Positions 1-8,089 are shown, numbered from the stretch's first letter. The stretch: 40,041 nucleotides of DNA from an uncultured bacterium (GCA_938040325.1 CALHXW010000170.1:1-40041); one strand, 5' to 3'. Numbers and translations: made by a program. The notes: a model not told the origin generated them from the letters alone.

Positions 1-148
1 TTCCGCGATGCACTCGCCAGCAGCGTCGGTCCGCTCGCTCCGCTCACCCGAACTCGACGATGCTCGCAGGGCCTTCATTCGGCCGACGCCGCTGGCAAGG
101 ACATCGCCTTCGCCTCGCTCGAAAACAGCGCTTGATTTGGGCCTAGTC
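1..148. repeat. Dispersed palindromic repeat, copy A (left part cut by the window edge)
   Basis: The first 148 bases align almost without gaps to 9326-9475, by eye at roughly 85% identity. Both copies share an internal inverted arm (CCGACGCCGCTGGC near 92-105) and a right end resembling TTTGGG-CTAG. The left terminal arm of this copy lies off the window. No open frame in it looks like a gene. It looks like a non-coding, foldable repeat of MITE or REP type; the family is not recognised. Confidence 0.8.
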
Positions 149-235
149 CGACTCGTTGGCGGCTGCTGAGCTCTCCCGTCGCGCGCGGAGACAACTCAGC
201 AACACGCTAACAGCCCGGATCGCGGTTGATTCCGG

Positions 236-252
236 TGTCTTTGTAAAAGACA
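236..252. promoter_or_regulatory. Perfect 7-bp dyad upstream of the 352-834 gene
   Basis: TGTCTTT-GTA-AAAGACA is a perfect inverted repeat 100 bases before the start codon at 352. It lies in a 203-base gap with no credible gene. Its position suits an operator or part of a promoter, but no clear -35/-10 pair was identified, so the role is inferred from symmetry and position only. Confidence 0.3.
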
Positions 253-351
253 TGTCTCGAACTGAACAAGCGGTGCGTCCGGGCGTCTGTGTTCTCGTGA
301 CGCTGACCCGACGGAGGTTGGCCGAAACGACCACGTTACGGAGGTAACACC

Positions 352-834
352 ATGATTAAGCACCTTACGATCGCTCTCACTGCCCTTGTCTCCCTCGCCT
401 TCGGCGCCAACGCCATGGCCGCCGACCTGGCGCCCGGACAGCTCAAGGTCAAGACCGCCCTCGAGTCCATCAACGTCGGTGTGGTCAGCGAGCGCGTCAC
501 CTTCGGCAAGCTCGGCCGACAAGACCTCATGCTCCAGACCAAACGCTCACCGCTAAAAGTCATCGCAAACCTCAAGCGGGCCTACCGAAACGGCACGCGC
601 CTCAGCGGTGGTTTCCGAGTCCGCGGCTGGGCCCATGTCGCAGCGAGCAACTCGTATAACTTCACCGTCAGCGACGGCAAGAGCAGCTACATCGCGCAGG
701 TCCCGCGCGTCGGCAAAGATGCTCGCATCAAGATTCTGGGCTCGGTCTACCGATACCGCCCGATTCGCAAGCCTGCGATGACCATCCCCACCCGCTTCAA
801 GCCGGTGCGCCGCGCCAACATCTTCAAGCGCTAA
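352..834 (+). CDS. Small exported protein of unknown function
   Basis: The product has 160 residues. It starts with a Sec signal peptide (residues 1-23: basic MIKH start, hydrophobic core, AMA-AD cleavage site), so it should reach the periplasm or beyond. The mature part is basic, rich in Arg and Lys, with many short beta-prone stretches and a central Gly/Ser/Tyr-rich part around residues 85-115; no catalytic motif or known domain is recognised. The start is well supported by GGAGGT at 340-345, seven bases before ATG. The gene stands alone and is followed closely by a strong terminator, so it is probably a single-gene transcript. The coding call is firm, the function unknown. Confidence 0.82.
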   Translation: MIKHLTIALTALVSLAFGANAMAADLAPGQLKVKTALESINVGVVSERVTFGKLGRQDLMLQTKRSPLKVIANLKRAYRNGTRLSGGFRVRGWAHVAASNSYNFTVSDGKSSYIAQVPRVGKDARIKILGSVYRYRPIRKPAMTIPTRFKPVRRANIFKR

Positions 835-838
835 GACC

Positions 839-892
839 GAGAGCTTCGGCTCTTTCCCCAGCGCTCCGAGACGCTTGTCTCGGGGCGTTTTT
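839..892 (+). terminator. Intrinsic terminator after the 352-834 gene
   Basis: Two hairpins follow the stop codon. The first is a short stem with a TTCG tetraloop (840-853). The second is an 11-bp stem with one G-T pair, CGCTCCGAGAC-GCTT-GTCTCGGGGCG (862-887), directly followed by five T. This is a textbook factor-independent terminator on the + strand. Confidence 0.88.
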
Positions 893-1027
893 GCGTTCTG
901 CGGGGGGCCACCACGGCCGTCGCCTGTCGCGCTCGAAGCGGCCTGGGGCGACCGCCGACGCGGACTTTGCGCGAGAGACCCGGGCGGATACTCTATCGCC
1001 ACTCACTCTGCGGGGACGTCCGACACC

Positions 1028-2125
1028 ATGAAGCCAACCATCAACTCACGGAAGCTGACCGCCCTCGCTGCGTTTGCGTTGGTCGTTGCACTCAGTGTCT
1101 CCGCGCATGCCCAGGACTGGAAGGCCTCCTACGAGGCTGGCGAAGCCGCGCTCGACGCCGGCAACCACGCCCAGGCGCGTACCGCTCTGAAGGCCGCCCT
1201 CAAGGCAAGCGAGGGCTTTGACGCGGCGGATGCCCGTCGCATCCAGACCCAGACGCGCCTCGGCGACGCGCTGGCCGCAAGCAACATGAACAGCGCGGCA
1301 CGCATCCAGTTCGAGAGCGCGCTCGCTGGCCACGCAAAGGCGAAACGCCGCGACAACATCGCTGCCGCGTTGGTCTACAACCGCATCGGCAACGTCGAGC
1401 AGAGCCTTGGCAACAAGCCCAAAGCGCTCGCGGCTTACGAGACGGCGTTGAAGACGCTCGATGCTAGCGGAGACAGGTTCCGCTTCGAAGCCGCCACAGT
1501 CCGAGCCAACCTCGCGGGGGTGTTGCGCACGTCCAAAGGACAGGGGTCTCAGATCCGGGCCGAGAAGCTGCTCGTGCGCGCGCTCGCCGACAAAGAGGCG
1601 ACGGCACCCAAGGGCAAGGACGACCCGGCGCTGGTCTCCGCGCTCAATGGGCTGGGGCTGCTCTACCTCGATACCCGACGGGCTGAGCAAGCGATTCCGT
1701 TGCTCAAGCGAGCGCTAACGCTGACGGCCGCAAGCGAGCCCACAGGGGGGCGGAAGACGGCGACGACCCTGCACAACATCGGCTATGCTTATGACCGCAG
1801 CGGCGACGCGGCCAAGGCTCGCGACTACTACCTCAAGGCGCTGCCCATGCGTGAGGCGGCGCTTGGGCCTAGCCACAAGCATGTTGGGACCACCTGCAAC
1901 AACCTCGGCGCGGCTTACACGCGACTCGACGCGCCGGCCAAAGGGCTCCCTCTGCTCAAGCGCGCCCTCGCCATTCGCGAAGCGATCTATGGCAAAGGCC
2001 ATGCGCGCGTGCGCCGGACCCTAAAGAACCTCGAGATCGCTCAGCGCAAGCTCGGTGACACGGCCGCAGCCGACGAGCTCAAGGCGCGCATCGACGCTAC
2101 TTCGAGGTCGACGAAGACTCCTTAA
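1028..2125 (+). CDS. Periplasmic TPR-repeat protein
   Basis: The product has 365 residues with a signal peptide (about 1-28, SAHA-QD cleavage). The rest is a run of tetratricopeptide helices from about residue 30 to 355. The C-terminal half has the kinesin-light-chain-like TPR form, with unit cores near residues 205-232 (LNGLGLLYLD), 247-275 (LHNIGYAYDRSGD) and 290-318 (NNLGAAYTRLD). Such domains are protein-binding scaffolds; no enzymatic part is visible. I chose ATG 1028 because the signal peptide starts there; an in-frame upstream ATG at 875 would add about 51 Arg/Pro/Gly-rich residues overlapping the previous terminator. No strong ribosome-binding site is seen. It converges with the gene ending at 2195; its partner is unknown. 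Confidence 0.88.
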   Translation: MKPTINSRKLTALAAFALVVALSVSAHAQDWKASYEAGEAALDAGNHAQARTALKAALKASEGFDAADARRIQTQTRLGDALAASNMNSAARIQFESALAGHAKAKRRDNIAAALVYNRIGNVEQSLGNKPKALAAYETALKTLDASGDRFRFEAATVRANLAGVLRTSKGQGSQIRAEKLLVRALADKEATAPKGKDDPALVSALNGLGLLYLDTRRAEQAIPLLKRALTLTAASEPTGGRKTATTLHNIGYAYDRSGDAAKARDYYLKALPMREAALGPSHKHVGTTCNNLGAAYTRLDAPAKGLPLLKRALAIREAIYGKGHARVRRTLKNLEIAQRKLGDTAAADELKARIDATSRSTKTP

Positions 2126-2194
2126 GTCCTTCCCGATCGGACGTTCCCTCGCCGGAGTTTGCACCGCCGGACGTGCCGGCAAGCGGCGCAGCTG

Positions 2195-3367
2195 CTAGAG
2201 GTCGCGGGCGCAGCGGAAGCCGATGTGGGGGCGGGCCGCGGTGGGCTCGAGCGAGAACGAGCGACCGCCTGAGCGCATGAAGCAATCGCGCTCGCTGTTG
2301 GCGATGATCGCAAGGCCGCGAACCACGCGCTTGGAGCCACTCTCGGGCTCGAGGTCGTCGGCGGCGATCGGCTGGTTCTGGTAGGGCTCACACACGATAG
2401 TGCGGGAGTTGCCCTCGCCTTCCTGCGGGATGTCGTCGTTGGGGTCGCACATGTAGTAGCAGCTGTCGTTGGTCGTACAGGCCGGGCAGTCGGCCGTCTG
2501 CTGCAGACACAGCGCTTCGGCTTCTTTGCATGCGACGCGCTCCGGACAATCGGCATCCGAGGCCGTTGCGGGGCAGTCGACGTCGGCCAAGCAGAGTGCG
2601 CCATCGTCGGTGCACTCGTCGGTGCGCGGGCACGGCGCATCGGCCGCGCACTGGACGTCCTCTTCGAAGGGCGTCGATACCCACTCGCCGGCGTTGCCGA
2701 ACAGGTGGGCAATGCGCTGACCGTTTTCGATGACAAAGTCATTCCCAGAGGCCGTCACGGCCTCGAGGATCTGATCTTGCTTGCAGTAAGAGCCGGTGAA
2801 CCCGCCCTCTCGGCAGTCGACCGGATCCTCTTCATCGCCCATCTCCTGGGCCGGGTAGCGGCGTCCATTGTCGGTCGTCGTTGGACCGCGTGCGACGCGT
2901 TCCCACTCGAACTCTGTCGGCAAACGCTTGCCCACGAACTCGCAGTAGGCCTGGGCTTGACGCCACTCGACGTTGACAACGGGATGGTTGTCGAACGCGT
3001 CGATGAGGAAATACTCTTGCTGTGAAATGTCGATCGCATTGAAGCCCGGAGGCGACGTGCACGCGCCCTGCGAGATGCAGTGCTCGTACTGGAGGTTTGT
3101 CACCTCGTGGACGTCGATCTCGAACGCCTTGAGCGTGACGTCGACCGTCGGATACAGGACGGGGAGGTTGCCGTCGGTTGCGCACGTTGGCTCGGTGAGC
3201 GAGTCGTCGATGTCTTTGATGCAGAAGTCTTCGAGGCCGAATTTGTAGGTTAGGTCAGAGTCAACCCGCGCCATGGCCGTCGGTTCCGGCGGGGTGATCC
3301 CCTCCGCGCACGAACCAAGTGCGAGGCCAAGCACAAGCATCAAACAGATGGATAGTCGGGTCATCAT
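2195..3367 (-). CDS. SUMF1/formylglycine-generating-enzyme-fold lipoprotein with a Cys-rich insertion
   Basis: The product has 390 residues. Signal peptide with lipobox LGSC (Cys20) suggests a lipid-anchored envelope protein. Residues about 82-230 and 345-390 carry the SUMF1 (FGE-sulfatase) pattern: FEIDVHEVTN (82-91), HPVVNVEW (128-135), GKRLPTEFEWERVARG (146-161), GNAGEWV (224-230), RVVRG (347-351) and HIGFRCARD (381-389). Between the GEWV and RVVRG blocks lies an insertion of about 110 residues holding 13 cysteines (240-326). In other members this fold often serves as a sugar- or peptide-binding module rather than an enzyme; I see no clear FGE active-site cysteine pair, so catalysis is doubtful. 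The ATG is doubled (3367, 3364) behind AGGAG that overlaps the upstream PEGA gene's stop; the two genes are surely cotranscribed. Confidence 0.85.
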   Translation of the reverse strand: MMTRLSICLMLVLGLALGSCAEGITPPEPTAMARVDSDLTYKFGLEDFCIKDIDDSLTEPTCATDGNLPVLYPTVDVTLKAFEIDVHEVTNLQYEHCISQGACTSPPGFNAIDISQQEYFLIDAFDNHPVVNVEWRQAQAYCEFVGKRLPTEFEWERVARGPTTTDNGRRYPAQEMGDEEDPVDCREGGFTGSYCKQDQILEAVTASGNDFVIENGQRIAHLFGNAGEWVSTPFEEDVQCAADAPCPRTDECTDDGALCLADVDCPATASDADCPERVACKEAEALCLQQTADCPACTTNDSCYYMCDPNDDIPQEGEGNSRTIVCEPYQNQPIAADDLEPESGSKRVVRGLAIIANSERDCFMRSGGRSFSLEPTAARPHIGFRCARDL

Positions 3368-3374
3368 CGTACTC

Positions 3375-4508
3375 CTAGAACCGCACGTCCGCGCCAACCA
3401 TGCCACCCTTGCCGTCAGGCGTAACACCGACAACAGGGAGGAATGCCGGCAGCTCAGCGCCGATCTCATCGCCATCTTTGACCGCGCTGCTGTCGGCCGC
3501 CTCAAGAATCAAGAGAAGCACTCCAGCGCCTGCCAGTGCCCCACCACCGAAGTAGCCGACGTTCTGAAGCAGCTCGAACTGCTCGAAGTCATCGCTGTCA
3601 CTGAAGAAGGTGTCGGCGTGTTGACCGGCAAAGAAACCACCGACCGCCATGCCGGTACCGAGCACAAGCGCGGTCCAGCCCACGTACCCTTTCCAAGTCA
3701 TCGGGGAGTCCGAGAGGTAGAGCTCGGAGTCGATGACAAGCTCTTCGTTGTGCTTGAGCGTGAACTCTTTGCGGTAGGGCTCGTAGTCGTCCTTGTCGAC
3801 GGTGACTTGATGCTTGCCCTCGCTGAGCGCAATGCGCTCGCTGTAGGGCGTCAGCGCGACGTTGCGGCCGTCGACGAAGATCTGGGCGCCGCGGATGTTG
3901 CTGTTGACGGTCACGTGCCCAACGCTCTCGAACTTCTCCATCTTGAAGAAGAGCTTGATCGGTTCGCCAGCACGCACCTCAAAGGTCGTCTTAAACGGCT
4001 GAAACCCGTCCTTCTTGAGCGTGAGCTGGTAGGTCCCAGGGTCCAACGTGGTCTTGTAGGGAGTCTGGCCGAGGAGCTTGGTGTCGTCGTTGATGAACAC
4101 GTTCGCCGACTCAGGCTCGGCGCGAATCGACACTTCCGGCTTCATCAGCAAACGACACTTCTGGATGCTCGCACGCACGTCGACAATGTCGGGCGGCTCA
4201 CGACCCTCGCGCTCTTTGTAGAGGCCGGTGTACTCGTCGTAGAACTTCACGCAGTTGACGGCATCGCCGAGCTTTTCGTAGCTGCGCGCGATGTTGTACA
4301 GGTTGGCCGGCACCGGAATGACAGCGTGGGCCTTCTTGAAGTTCTCGATGGCGGCAGAGTACAGCTCGTTTTCGAAGAGCCGCTCGCCTTCCATGTAGAA
4401 GCCGCCCGCCTTGCGCTTATCGGCCTCGCTTGGAGCCGCGCCGTAAGCAAGCGTCGCGGTCATGACGAGTGACATCGTGATGGCGACAATCTGGAGCATA
4501 TGTCTCAT
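3375..4508 (-). CDS. TPR and double-PEGA-domain membrane protein
   Basis: The product has 377 residues. Order: signal peptide (1-24), TPR-like helices (about 30-100), two PEGA domains (about 125-192 and 196-265), then two hydrophobic segments (about 275-295 and 314-337) and a short tail. PEGA hallmarks are visible: a Gly-Gln-Thr-Pro turn at 147-150 and DPGTYQLTLKKDGF in the first, LTPYSERIALSEGKHQVTV in the second. PEGA domains are beta-sandwich modules of surface-associated proteins; this TPR-PEGA-PEGA-TM layout is common in Myxococcota. ATG 4508 was chosen for GAGGT five bases upstream and the signal peptide; a longer frame adds 12 residues. It is first gene of a two-gene operon with the SUMF1-fold lipoprotein 7 bases downstream, which suggests a joint envelope role. 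Confidence 0.9.
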   Translation of the reverse strand: MRHMLQIVAITMSLVMTATLAYGAAPSEADKRKAGGFYMEGERLFENELYSAAIENFKKAHAVIPVPANLYNIARSYEKLGDAVNCVKFYDEYTGLYKEREGREPPDIVDVRASIQKCRLLMKPEVSIRAEPESANVFINDDTKLLGQTPYKTTLDPGTYQLTLKKDGFQPFKTTFEVRAGEPIKLFFKMEKFESVGHVTVNSNIRGAQIFVDGRNVALTPYSERIALSEGKHQVTVDKDDYEPYRKEFTLKHNEELVIDSELYLSDSPMTWKGYVGWTALVLGTGMAVGGFFAGQHADTFFSDSDDFEQFELLQNVGYFGGGALAGAGVLLLILEAADSSAVKDGDEIGAELPAFLPVVGVTPDGKGGMVGADVRF

Positions 4509-4546
4509 TCGCGACCTCGGTGGCGAGCCTGCTGAAACCCGCACGA

Positions 4547-4575
4547 ACGCTAAAGCTCGCGCGCGTGCTTGTCAA
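4547..4575 (-). promoter_or_regulatory. Sigma-70-type promoter for the PEGA/SUMF1 operon
   Basis: Read on the minus strand, a consensus -35 box TTGACA (4570-4575) is followed by a 17-base spacer and TAGCGT (4547-4552) as a weaker -10 box. It lies about 40 bases upstream of the start codon at 4508. The -35 and spacing are ideal, the -10 matches at three of six positions. Confidence 0.5.
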
Positions 4576-4735
4576 TCTGGCCAGACCGTGCCGGCGCACT
4601 TCCTGAGGGCAAGGCAAGAGGAGAGCCTCGTGGTTGGCGCTCCTAAGGAGTGCTCGGTGGCTCCGCTCACGCTGTGACGCGGCGGGGATGCGCGCGATCG
4701 CGCGTCAGCCGCGCCCAACGGTCGGCGCACGTAGC

Positions 4736-4772
4736 CCACAAACAACACGAGCCCGCCGAAGCGAGCTCGTGT
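4736..4772 (-). terminator. Terminator after the 4790-5284 gene
   Basis: On the minus strand ACACGAGC (4772-4765) pairs with GCTCGTGT (4752-4745). The loop itself folds as CGC-TTCG-GCG, giving a very stable stem with a UUCG tetraloop. It is followed by a T-rich stretch (TGTTTGTG). It lies 18-45 bases past the stop codon, ending the sigma-factor operon. Confidence 0.7.
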
Positions 4773-4789
4773 CAGGTCGGTGAAGTGCC

Positions 4790-5284
4790 CTACTTCGATG
4801 TCTGGGCGTCGAAGGCGAGCACAATCATGCCCTTCTTGTAGCCGCGGCCCGCCTGGAAGAAGGTGCCACCGTCTTTGACGCGCACCTTCGTCTTGAGTCC
4901 GTCGACCTCGAGGTAGAGCTGAATGAAGCCCTTCTTGGTGCCGTCGTAGCGGAACGAGAGCTCCTTGCCATTGGGCAGCGTCAGGCTTCCGCCCTTGCCG
5001 AGCTCAAGCTTCTCGCTCGTCTTGTCGAGCTGCTTGAAGCCCTTGTACTTCTTGAACGACTTCGTCAGGTAGCGTCCGAGCTTGTCGAGCTTGCCGTCCG
5101 CAGCACGCTGCTTCTTCGTCGCATGAATCACCGTCACGTCGAGCTGGATTGCGGCCTCCTGTGCGACCACTTCGATGCCAGCTTCAGCGGACGCGCCGTC
5201 CGTCGGGCCGGCTGCCAGCGCGGTACCGCTCATGAGCAGTGCCGCACCGAGTGTGACGAGCCATTTGTCGATTCGCAAAAACAT
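4790..5284 (-). CDS. Exported basic protein of unknown function, third gene of the ECF sigma operon
   Basis: The product has 164 residues with a signal peptide (1-25, cleavage near ALA-AG). The mature protein is Lys- and Gly-rich and beta-prone, with repeated short charged turns (GGSLTLPNGKELSFRYDG at about 98-115) and a hydrophobic C-terminal strand; no known domain is recognised. GAGG lies about nine bases before the ATG. It begins 44 bases after the anti-sigma-like gene and is followed by a strong terminator, so it is most likely the last gene of a sigma / anti-sigma / exported-protein operon. A link to the stress the sigma factor answers is inferred from position only. Confidence 0.75.
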   Translation of the reverse strand: MFLRIDKWLVTLGAALLMSGTALAAGPTDGASAEAGIEVVAQEAAIQLDVTVIHATKKQRAADGKLDKLGRYLTKSFKKYKGFKQLDKTSEKLELGKGGSLTLPNGKELSFRYDGTKKGFIQLYLEVDGLKTKVRVKDGGTFFQAGRGYKKGMIVLAFDAQTSK

Positions 5285-5328
5285 CGTAGGTGCCTCTATC
5301 TCCGTTCGTCGCAGCGGGCTTTCGCCTG

Positions 5329-5997
5329 CTACAGACCTTGCTCGCCAGTGTTGGCCGACTCGCCCTCAACCGTGTGCCACAGCACCATCGGTTGCTCCGG
5401 GTCGTCCTCGTTGATCTCGATACGGACTTCGCCTTCCGCGACCTCCACGTTGTCGACAAACGCAGTGTTCCGCGCTGCCGCCGGGACCTCGCCTTCCGAG
5501 GGACGCCGCGGCGTCTCACCCGCAACCGTGGTCGTGCCAGGCGTCGTGATGCCGTTGCTGTTGCCCTCATCGCCGCCTTGCGACAAGTAGGCGCCGCCGA
5601 CCACGAGAGCGACCGCTGCGGCAACCATCGCTGACGCCATCGGCGCCTCGAAGGTGAACGCGCTCTTGAGCCACGCGCCGAACTTCGCCAGCGCACCCGG
5701 AGCTTCTTCCGTCGCCTCGCGTTGGACCCGCACGCCGTCAATCGCCGTCTCGGCAACCTCGACGGACTCGCCGTCGATGCGCGCCATGACGTCGCCAAAG
5801 ACGCTGCTCAGGTCGACCTCAGGCGTGGTCGACGTGAAGGCGTCGGCCGCGAACATGCTCACCTGGCGAAGCTCTGCGAGCTCGGCCTTCAGCGCCGGGT
5901 CGCTCTCAAGAGCGGCTTCGACACGCTTTGCCTCGTCCGCGGAGCACTCTCCGTCGGCGTAGAGGTAGAGCAAGGTGTTGATTTCGTTTGCGTTCAT
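5329..5997 (-). CDS. Membrane anti-sigma-factor-like protein lacking the zinc motif
   Basis: The product has 222 residues. The N-terminal about 45 residues resemble the helical anti-sigma domain (LYADGECSADEAKRVEAAL, acidic, followed by an L-rich helix), but the usual His-x3-Cys-x2-Cys zinc site is absent: only one Cys (18) is present. One membrane segment lies at about 118-139, then a Thr/Gly-rich linker and an acidic C-terminal part outside the membrane. It lies 17 bases downstream of an ECF sigma gene, the normal place for the cognate anti-sigma factor. ATG 5997 is chosen for GAGGAG eight bases upstream. The fold is inferred from position plus N-terminal similarity; binding to the sigma factor is not shown. 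Confidence 0.75.
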   Translation of the reverse strand: MNANEINTLLYLYADGECSADEAKRVEAALESDPALKAELAELRQVSMFAADAFTSTTPEVDLSSVFGDVMARIDGESVEVAETAIDGVRVQREATEEAPGALAKFGAWLKSAFTFEAPMASAMVAAAVALVVGGAYLSQGGDEGNSNGITTPGTTTVAGETPRRPSEGEVPAAARNTAFVDNVEVAEGEVRIEINEDDPEQPMVLWHTVEGESANTGEQGL

Positions 5998-6014
5998 TGG
6001 GCGGCTCCTCTCTC

Positions 6015-6641
6015 TCACTTCTTCAGGTAGCGCACGAGCGCTTTCTGAAAGTTCTTTCGGGCATGGAAGAGGCGGCTCATGACCGTCCCCTTGGCAATCC
6101 CCAGCTCATCGCTCAGCTCGTCGTAGCTGAGTCCTTCGACCTCGCGCATCATCAAGATGGCGCGGTGTTCGGTGCTGAGGGTGTTGAGTGCCTTGTCCAT
6201 GTGCTCTAAAAGTTCCTTACGTTGCAGTGCTTTTGCAGGGCTATCGATGTTGGTCGAAGCGAGTGTCGGGCCGTTGGTGAATCGCTCCTCCCCGCCGTGG
6301 GAGAGGGTGTCGTCGTAGTCGACTTCGGCTGCTCGTGCTGAGCGACGCTTCTTGTCGATGCAGAGGTTGACGACGATTCGGTAAAGCCATGTGTAGAAAC
6401 TCGAGTTGCCCTGAAAGTTCGGGAGGTGTTTGTGCACCTTCACGAACGCGTCTTGGGTGATGTCCATCGCGGTGTCGGGGTTGCGAACAATCCCGAATGC
6501 GATGCTGTAAACCTTCTTTTGGTATTTCTCGACCAGCTCGCGGAAGGCTTTGTGGTCTCCCGCTTTGCAGCGCTCGACGAGCGCTTTGTCTTCTTCTTTT
6601 CGAACGTCGCTTTCGCTTCGTTGCTCTGCCTGGTTCGCCAA
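6015..6641 (-). CDS. ECF-family RNA polymerase sigma factor (RpoE-like)
   Basis: Starting from TTG at 6641 the product has 208 residues, a usual ECF length. Region 2 is at about 34-100 (YQKKVYSIAFGIVRN, then ITQDAFVKVHKHLPNF and FYTWLYRIVVNLCID). Region 4 is at about 150-200 with the helix-turn-helix LSYDELSDELGIAKGTVMSR. It should redirect RNA polymerase to a stress or envelope regulon and is probably held by the membrane protein encoded 17 bases downstream. TTG 6641 has GGAG eight bases upstream; an ATG at 6731 gives 30 more residues that do not look like protein and has no ribosome-binding site. The start is the uncertain part; the family is not. Confidence 0.9.
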   Translation of the reverse strand: MANQAEQRSESDVRKEEDKALVERCKAGDHKAFRELVEKYQKKVYSIAFGIVRNPDTAMDITQDAFVKVHKHLPNFQGNSSFYTWLYRIVVNLCIDKKRRSARAAEVDYDDTLSHGGEERFTNGPTLASTNIDSPAKALQRKELLEHMDKALNTLSTEHRAILMMREVEGLSYDELSDELGIAKGTVMSRLFHARKNFQKALVRYLKK

Positions 6642-6764
6642 CGGGCTTCTCCAGTACGCTAGGGTAGACGCCGGGTTATCGGGGCTATTCAACGTTTCGC
6701 ACGTTACGTGCCCCGAGGCATCCGACCACATGGACCCGCAGCGGGCAAGCTATCCGCGCGGACC

Positions 6765-6789
6765 TAGGTGTTTAGCGGGTGATCACCTA
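6765..6789. promoter_or_regulatory. Overlapping dyads upstream of the ECF sigma operon
   Basis: GGTGATCACC (6778-6787) is a perfect 10-bp palindrome. TAGGTG (6765-6770) also pairs with CACCTA (6784-6789). These shared half-sites lie 124-148 bases upstream of the chosen sigma start, in the gap between that gene and the hydrolase gene. An operator is plausible; no regulator is identified. Confidence 0.3.
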
Positions 6790-6865
6790 CTAGCCGCTCA
6801 ATTCTCAGCCAGTAACAAATGTTCACAAACGGGTGACTCGTTGCCTGGAAACGACCTGGCGTGAC

Positions 6866-8089
6866 TCAGTCGGTCCGCGCAGGCGCGTTAGGTTTCGCGT
6901 TCGCTCGGCGGGTGGAGAGCCAACCGTTCACAGCGTGGCTGACGGCGAGATGTTGTTTGGCCAGGCCGAAGTGATCGGCATCCACCAGCTCGAACGTGAG
7001 ATCGCGGCCGCTGGCCCGTTGGCGATCGGCGTTGGCCTTGAGGATGCGCCAGCTGAAGCGTTCATCACCTCGACCGGCGACGATCAGCCCTGGGATCCGA
7101 TGCCTCGGAGGAACGCTTTCACCCCCAAAGAGGTAGATGACGCCTGCGATGCGACGGCGAGCGTCGGCCGGCAGCTGATCGATGGCCGCATCGACGGAGG
7201 CAGCGCCGGCTGACAGCGCAAAGAGATAGAGCTCGCTCTCGGGAGGCACCTCGGCCAGGGTCGTTGCGAGCGTCGCGACGCCTTCGGTGGTGGCCCAGTT
7301 GCCGGCGACCGACGTCGACGGACAGAACGTCCACTCGGTGGCTCCGAAGTGTTCATGAGCGATCCAGCAGAGCATCGCCCAGTTTCCGCCATAGCCGTGA
7401 AGGAACACAAAGGCCGTCCGATCATAGCCGTAACGACGGAAGAAGCGCACGAGGTCGAATGCGTCTGGCGACTGCAGGTCTAGCTGGGTGGCGATGAGAG
7501 GCGTGCGCACCCAGGTGCCTTGGTCTTGGACCGCTGCCATTCGGTCGTAGTGCAGGGTCAGTGCTTCGACAAAGCCTTCGTGTTCTGACGGTGAGATCGC
7601 CGGACTTCCAACCACATCGAGCAACCAAGCGGCGACTTTGACGAGGTCTTCCTCGGGGACGAGCCGGTTGACGACGCGGTTGGTGCGGTCGCCCGGCTCA
7701 ACCGCGGGTCCGCGCGATGGTCCGGAGACAAAGACGTCGAAGATGATGAAGACGACAACGACGAAGAAACAAACGCGCGAGACGCGGCTGAGCAGGTCTC
7801 GGTGGCGCTGGCCAAACGCCGAACTTGAAAGGCTTAACCGCGCCGACCAAGCGACCGTCCAGAGCGCGGTCAGCGTGGTCGTCCAGCCAGTGAGGCTGAG
7901 TCGCCAGCACAGGAAGAGTCCGAACCAGCCGACAAGAGCTGCGAGCAGGCTCAAGACACGTCCAATCGAAAACGACTGCCGGCCGCGTGACGGGGAGTCT
8001 ACGCTAAAAGGCCATCCTTCTGTTGGTGACTCAGCTGACGAAGTGCTCGTGGTAGCGGGAGGCGTAAGCACGCCAAGAGAGCTGCTCAC
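6866..8089 (-). CDS. Membrane-anchored alpha/beta hydrolase
   Basis: The product has 407 residues from a GTG start. Three hydrophobic segments at about 43-62, 70-88 and 105-122 form an N-terminal membrane part. From about 190 on there is an alpha/beta-hydrolase fold: HGYGG (231-235) as oxyanion turn, Ser293 in LSAG as nucleophile (a degenerate G-x-S-x-G), Asp342 in AGRGDE and His373 in DADHFG complete a plausible triad. The substrate is unknown; an esterase or lipase-like activity is likely. The coding region overlaps the end of the upstream glycosyltransferase gene by 59 bases in another frame, and no other usable start lies downstream, so the two genes are translationally linked. The overlap and the weak ribosome-binding site leave the start uncertain. 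Confidence 0.8.
   Translation of the reverse strand: MSSSLGVLTPPATTSTSSAESPTEGWPFSVDSPSRGRQSFSIGRVLSLLAALVGWFGLFLCWRLSLTGWTTTLTALWTVAWSARLSLSSSAFGQRHRDLLSRVSRVCFFVVVVFIIFDVFVSGPSRGPAVEPGDRTNRVVNRLVPEEDLVKVAAWLLDVVGSPAISPSEHEGFVEALTLHYDRMAAVQDQGTWVRTPLIATQLDLQSPDAFDLVRFFRRYGYDRTAFVFLHGYGGNWAMLCWIAHEHFGATEWTFCPSTSVAGNWATTEGVATLATTLAEVPPESELYLFALSAGAASVDAAIDQLPADARRRIAGVIYLFGGESVPPRHRIPGLIVAGRGDERFSWRILKANADRQRASGRDLTFELVDADHFGLAKQHLAVSHAVNGWLSTRRANAKPNAPARTD

Noticed and set aside
3273..4472. A 399-codon + strand frame opposite the PEGA gene
   Set aside because: Antisense to a gene with recognisable TPR and PEGA domains; no ribosome-binding site.
4630..4740. Palindromes such as GCGCTCC-TAA-GGAGTGC and GCGCGATCGCGC, considered as a third copy of the dispersed repeat
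   Set aside because: Only short GC-rich words are shared with the repeat at 9289-9475; neither the terminal ends nor the internal arms are present.
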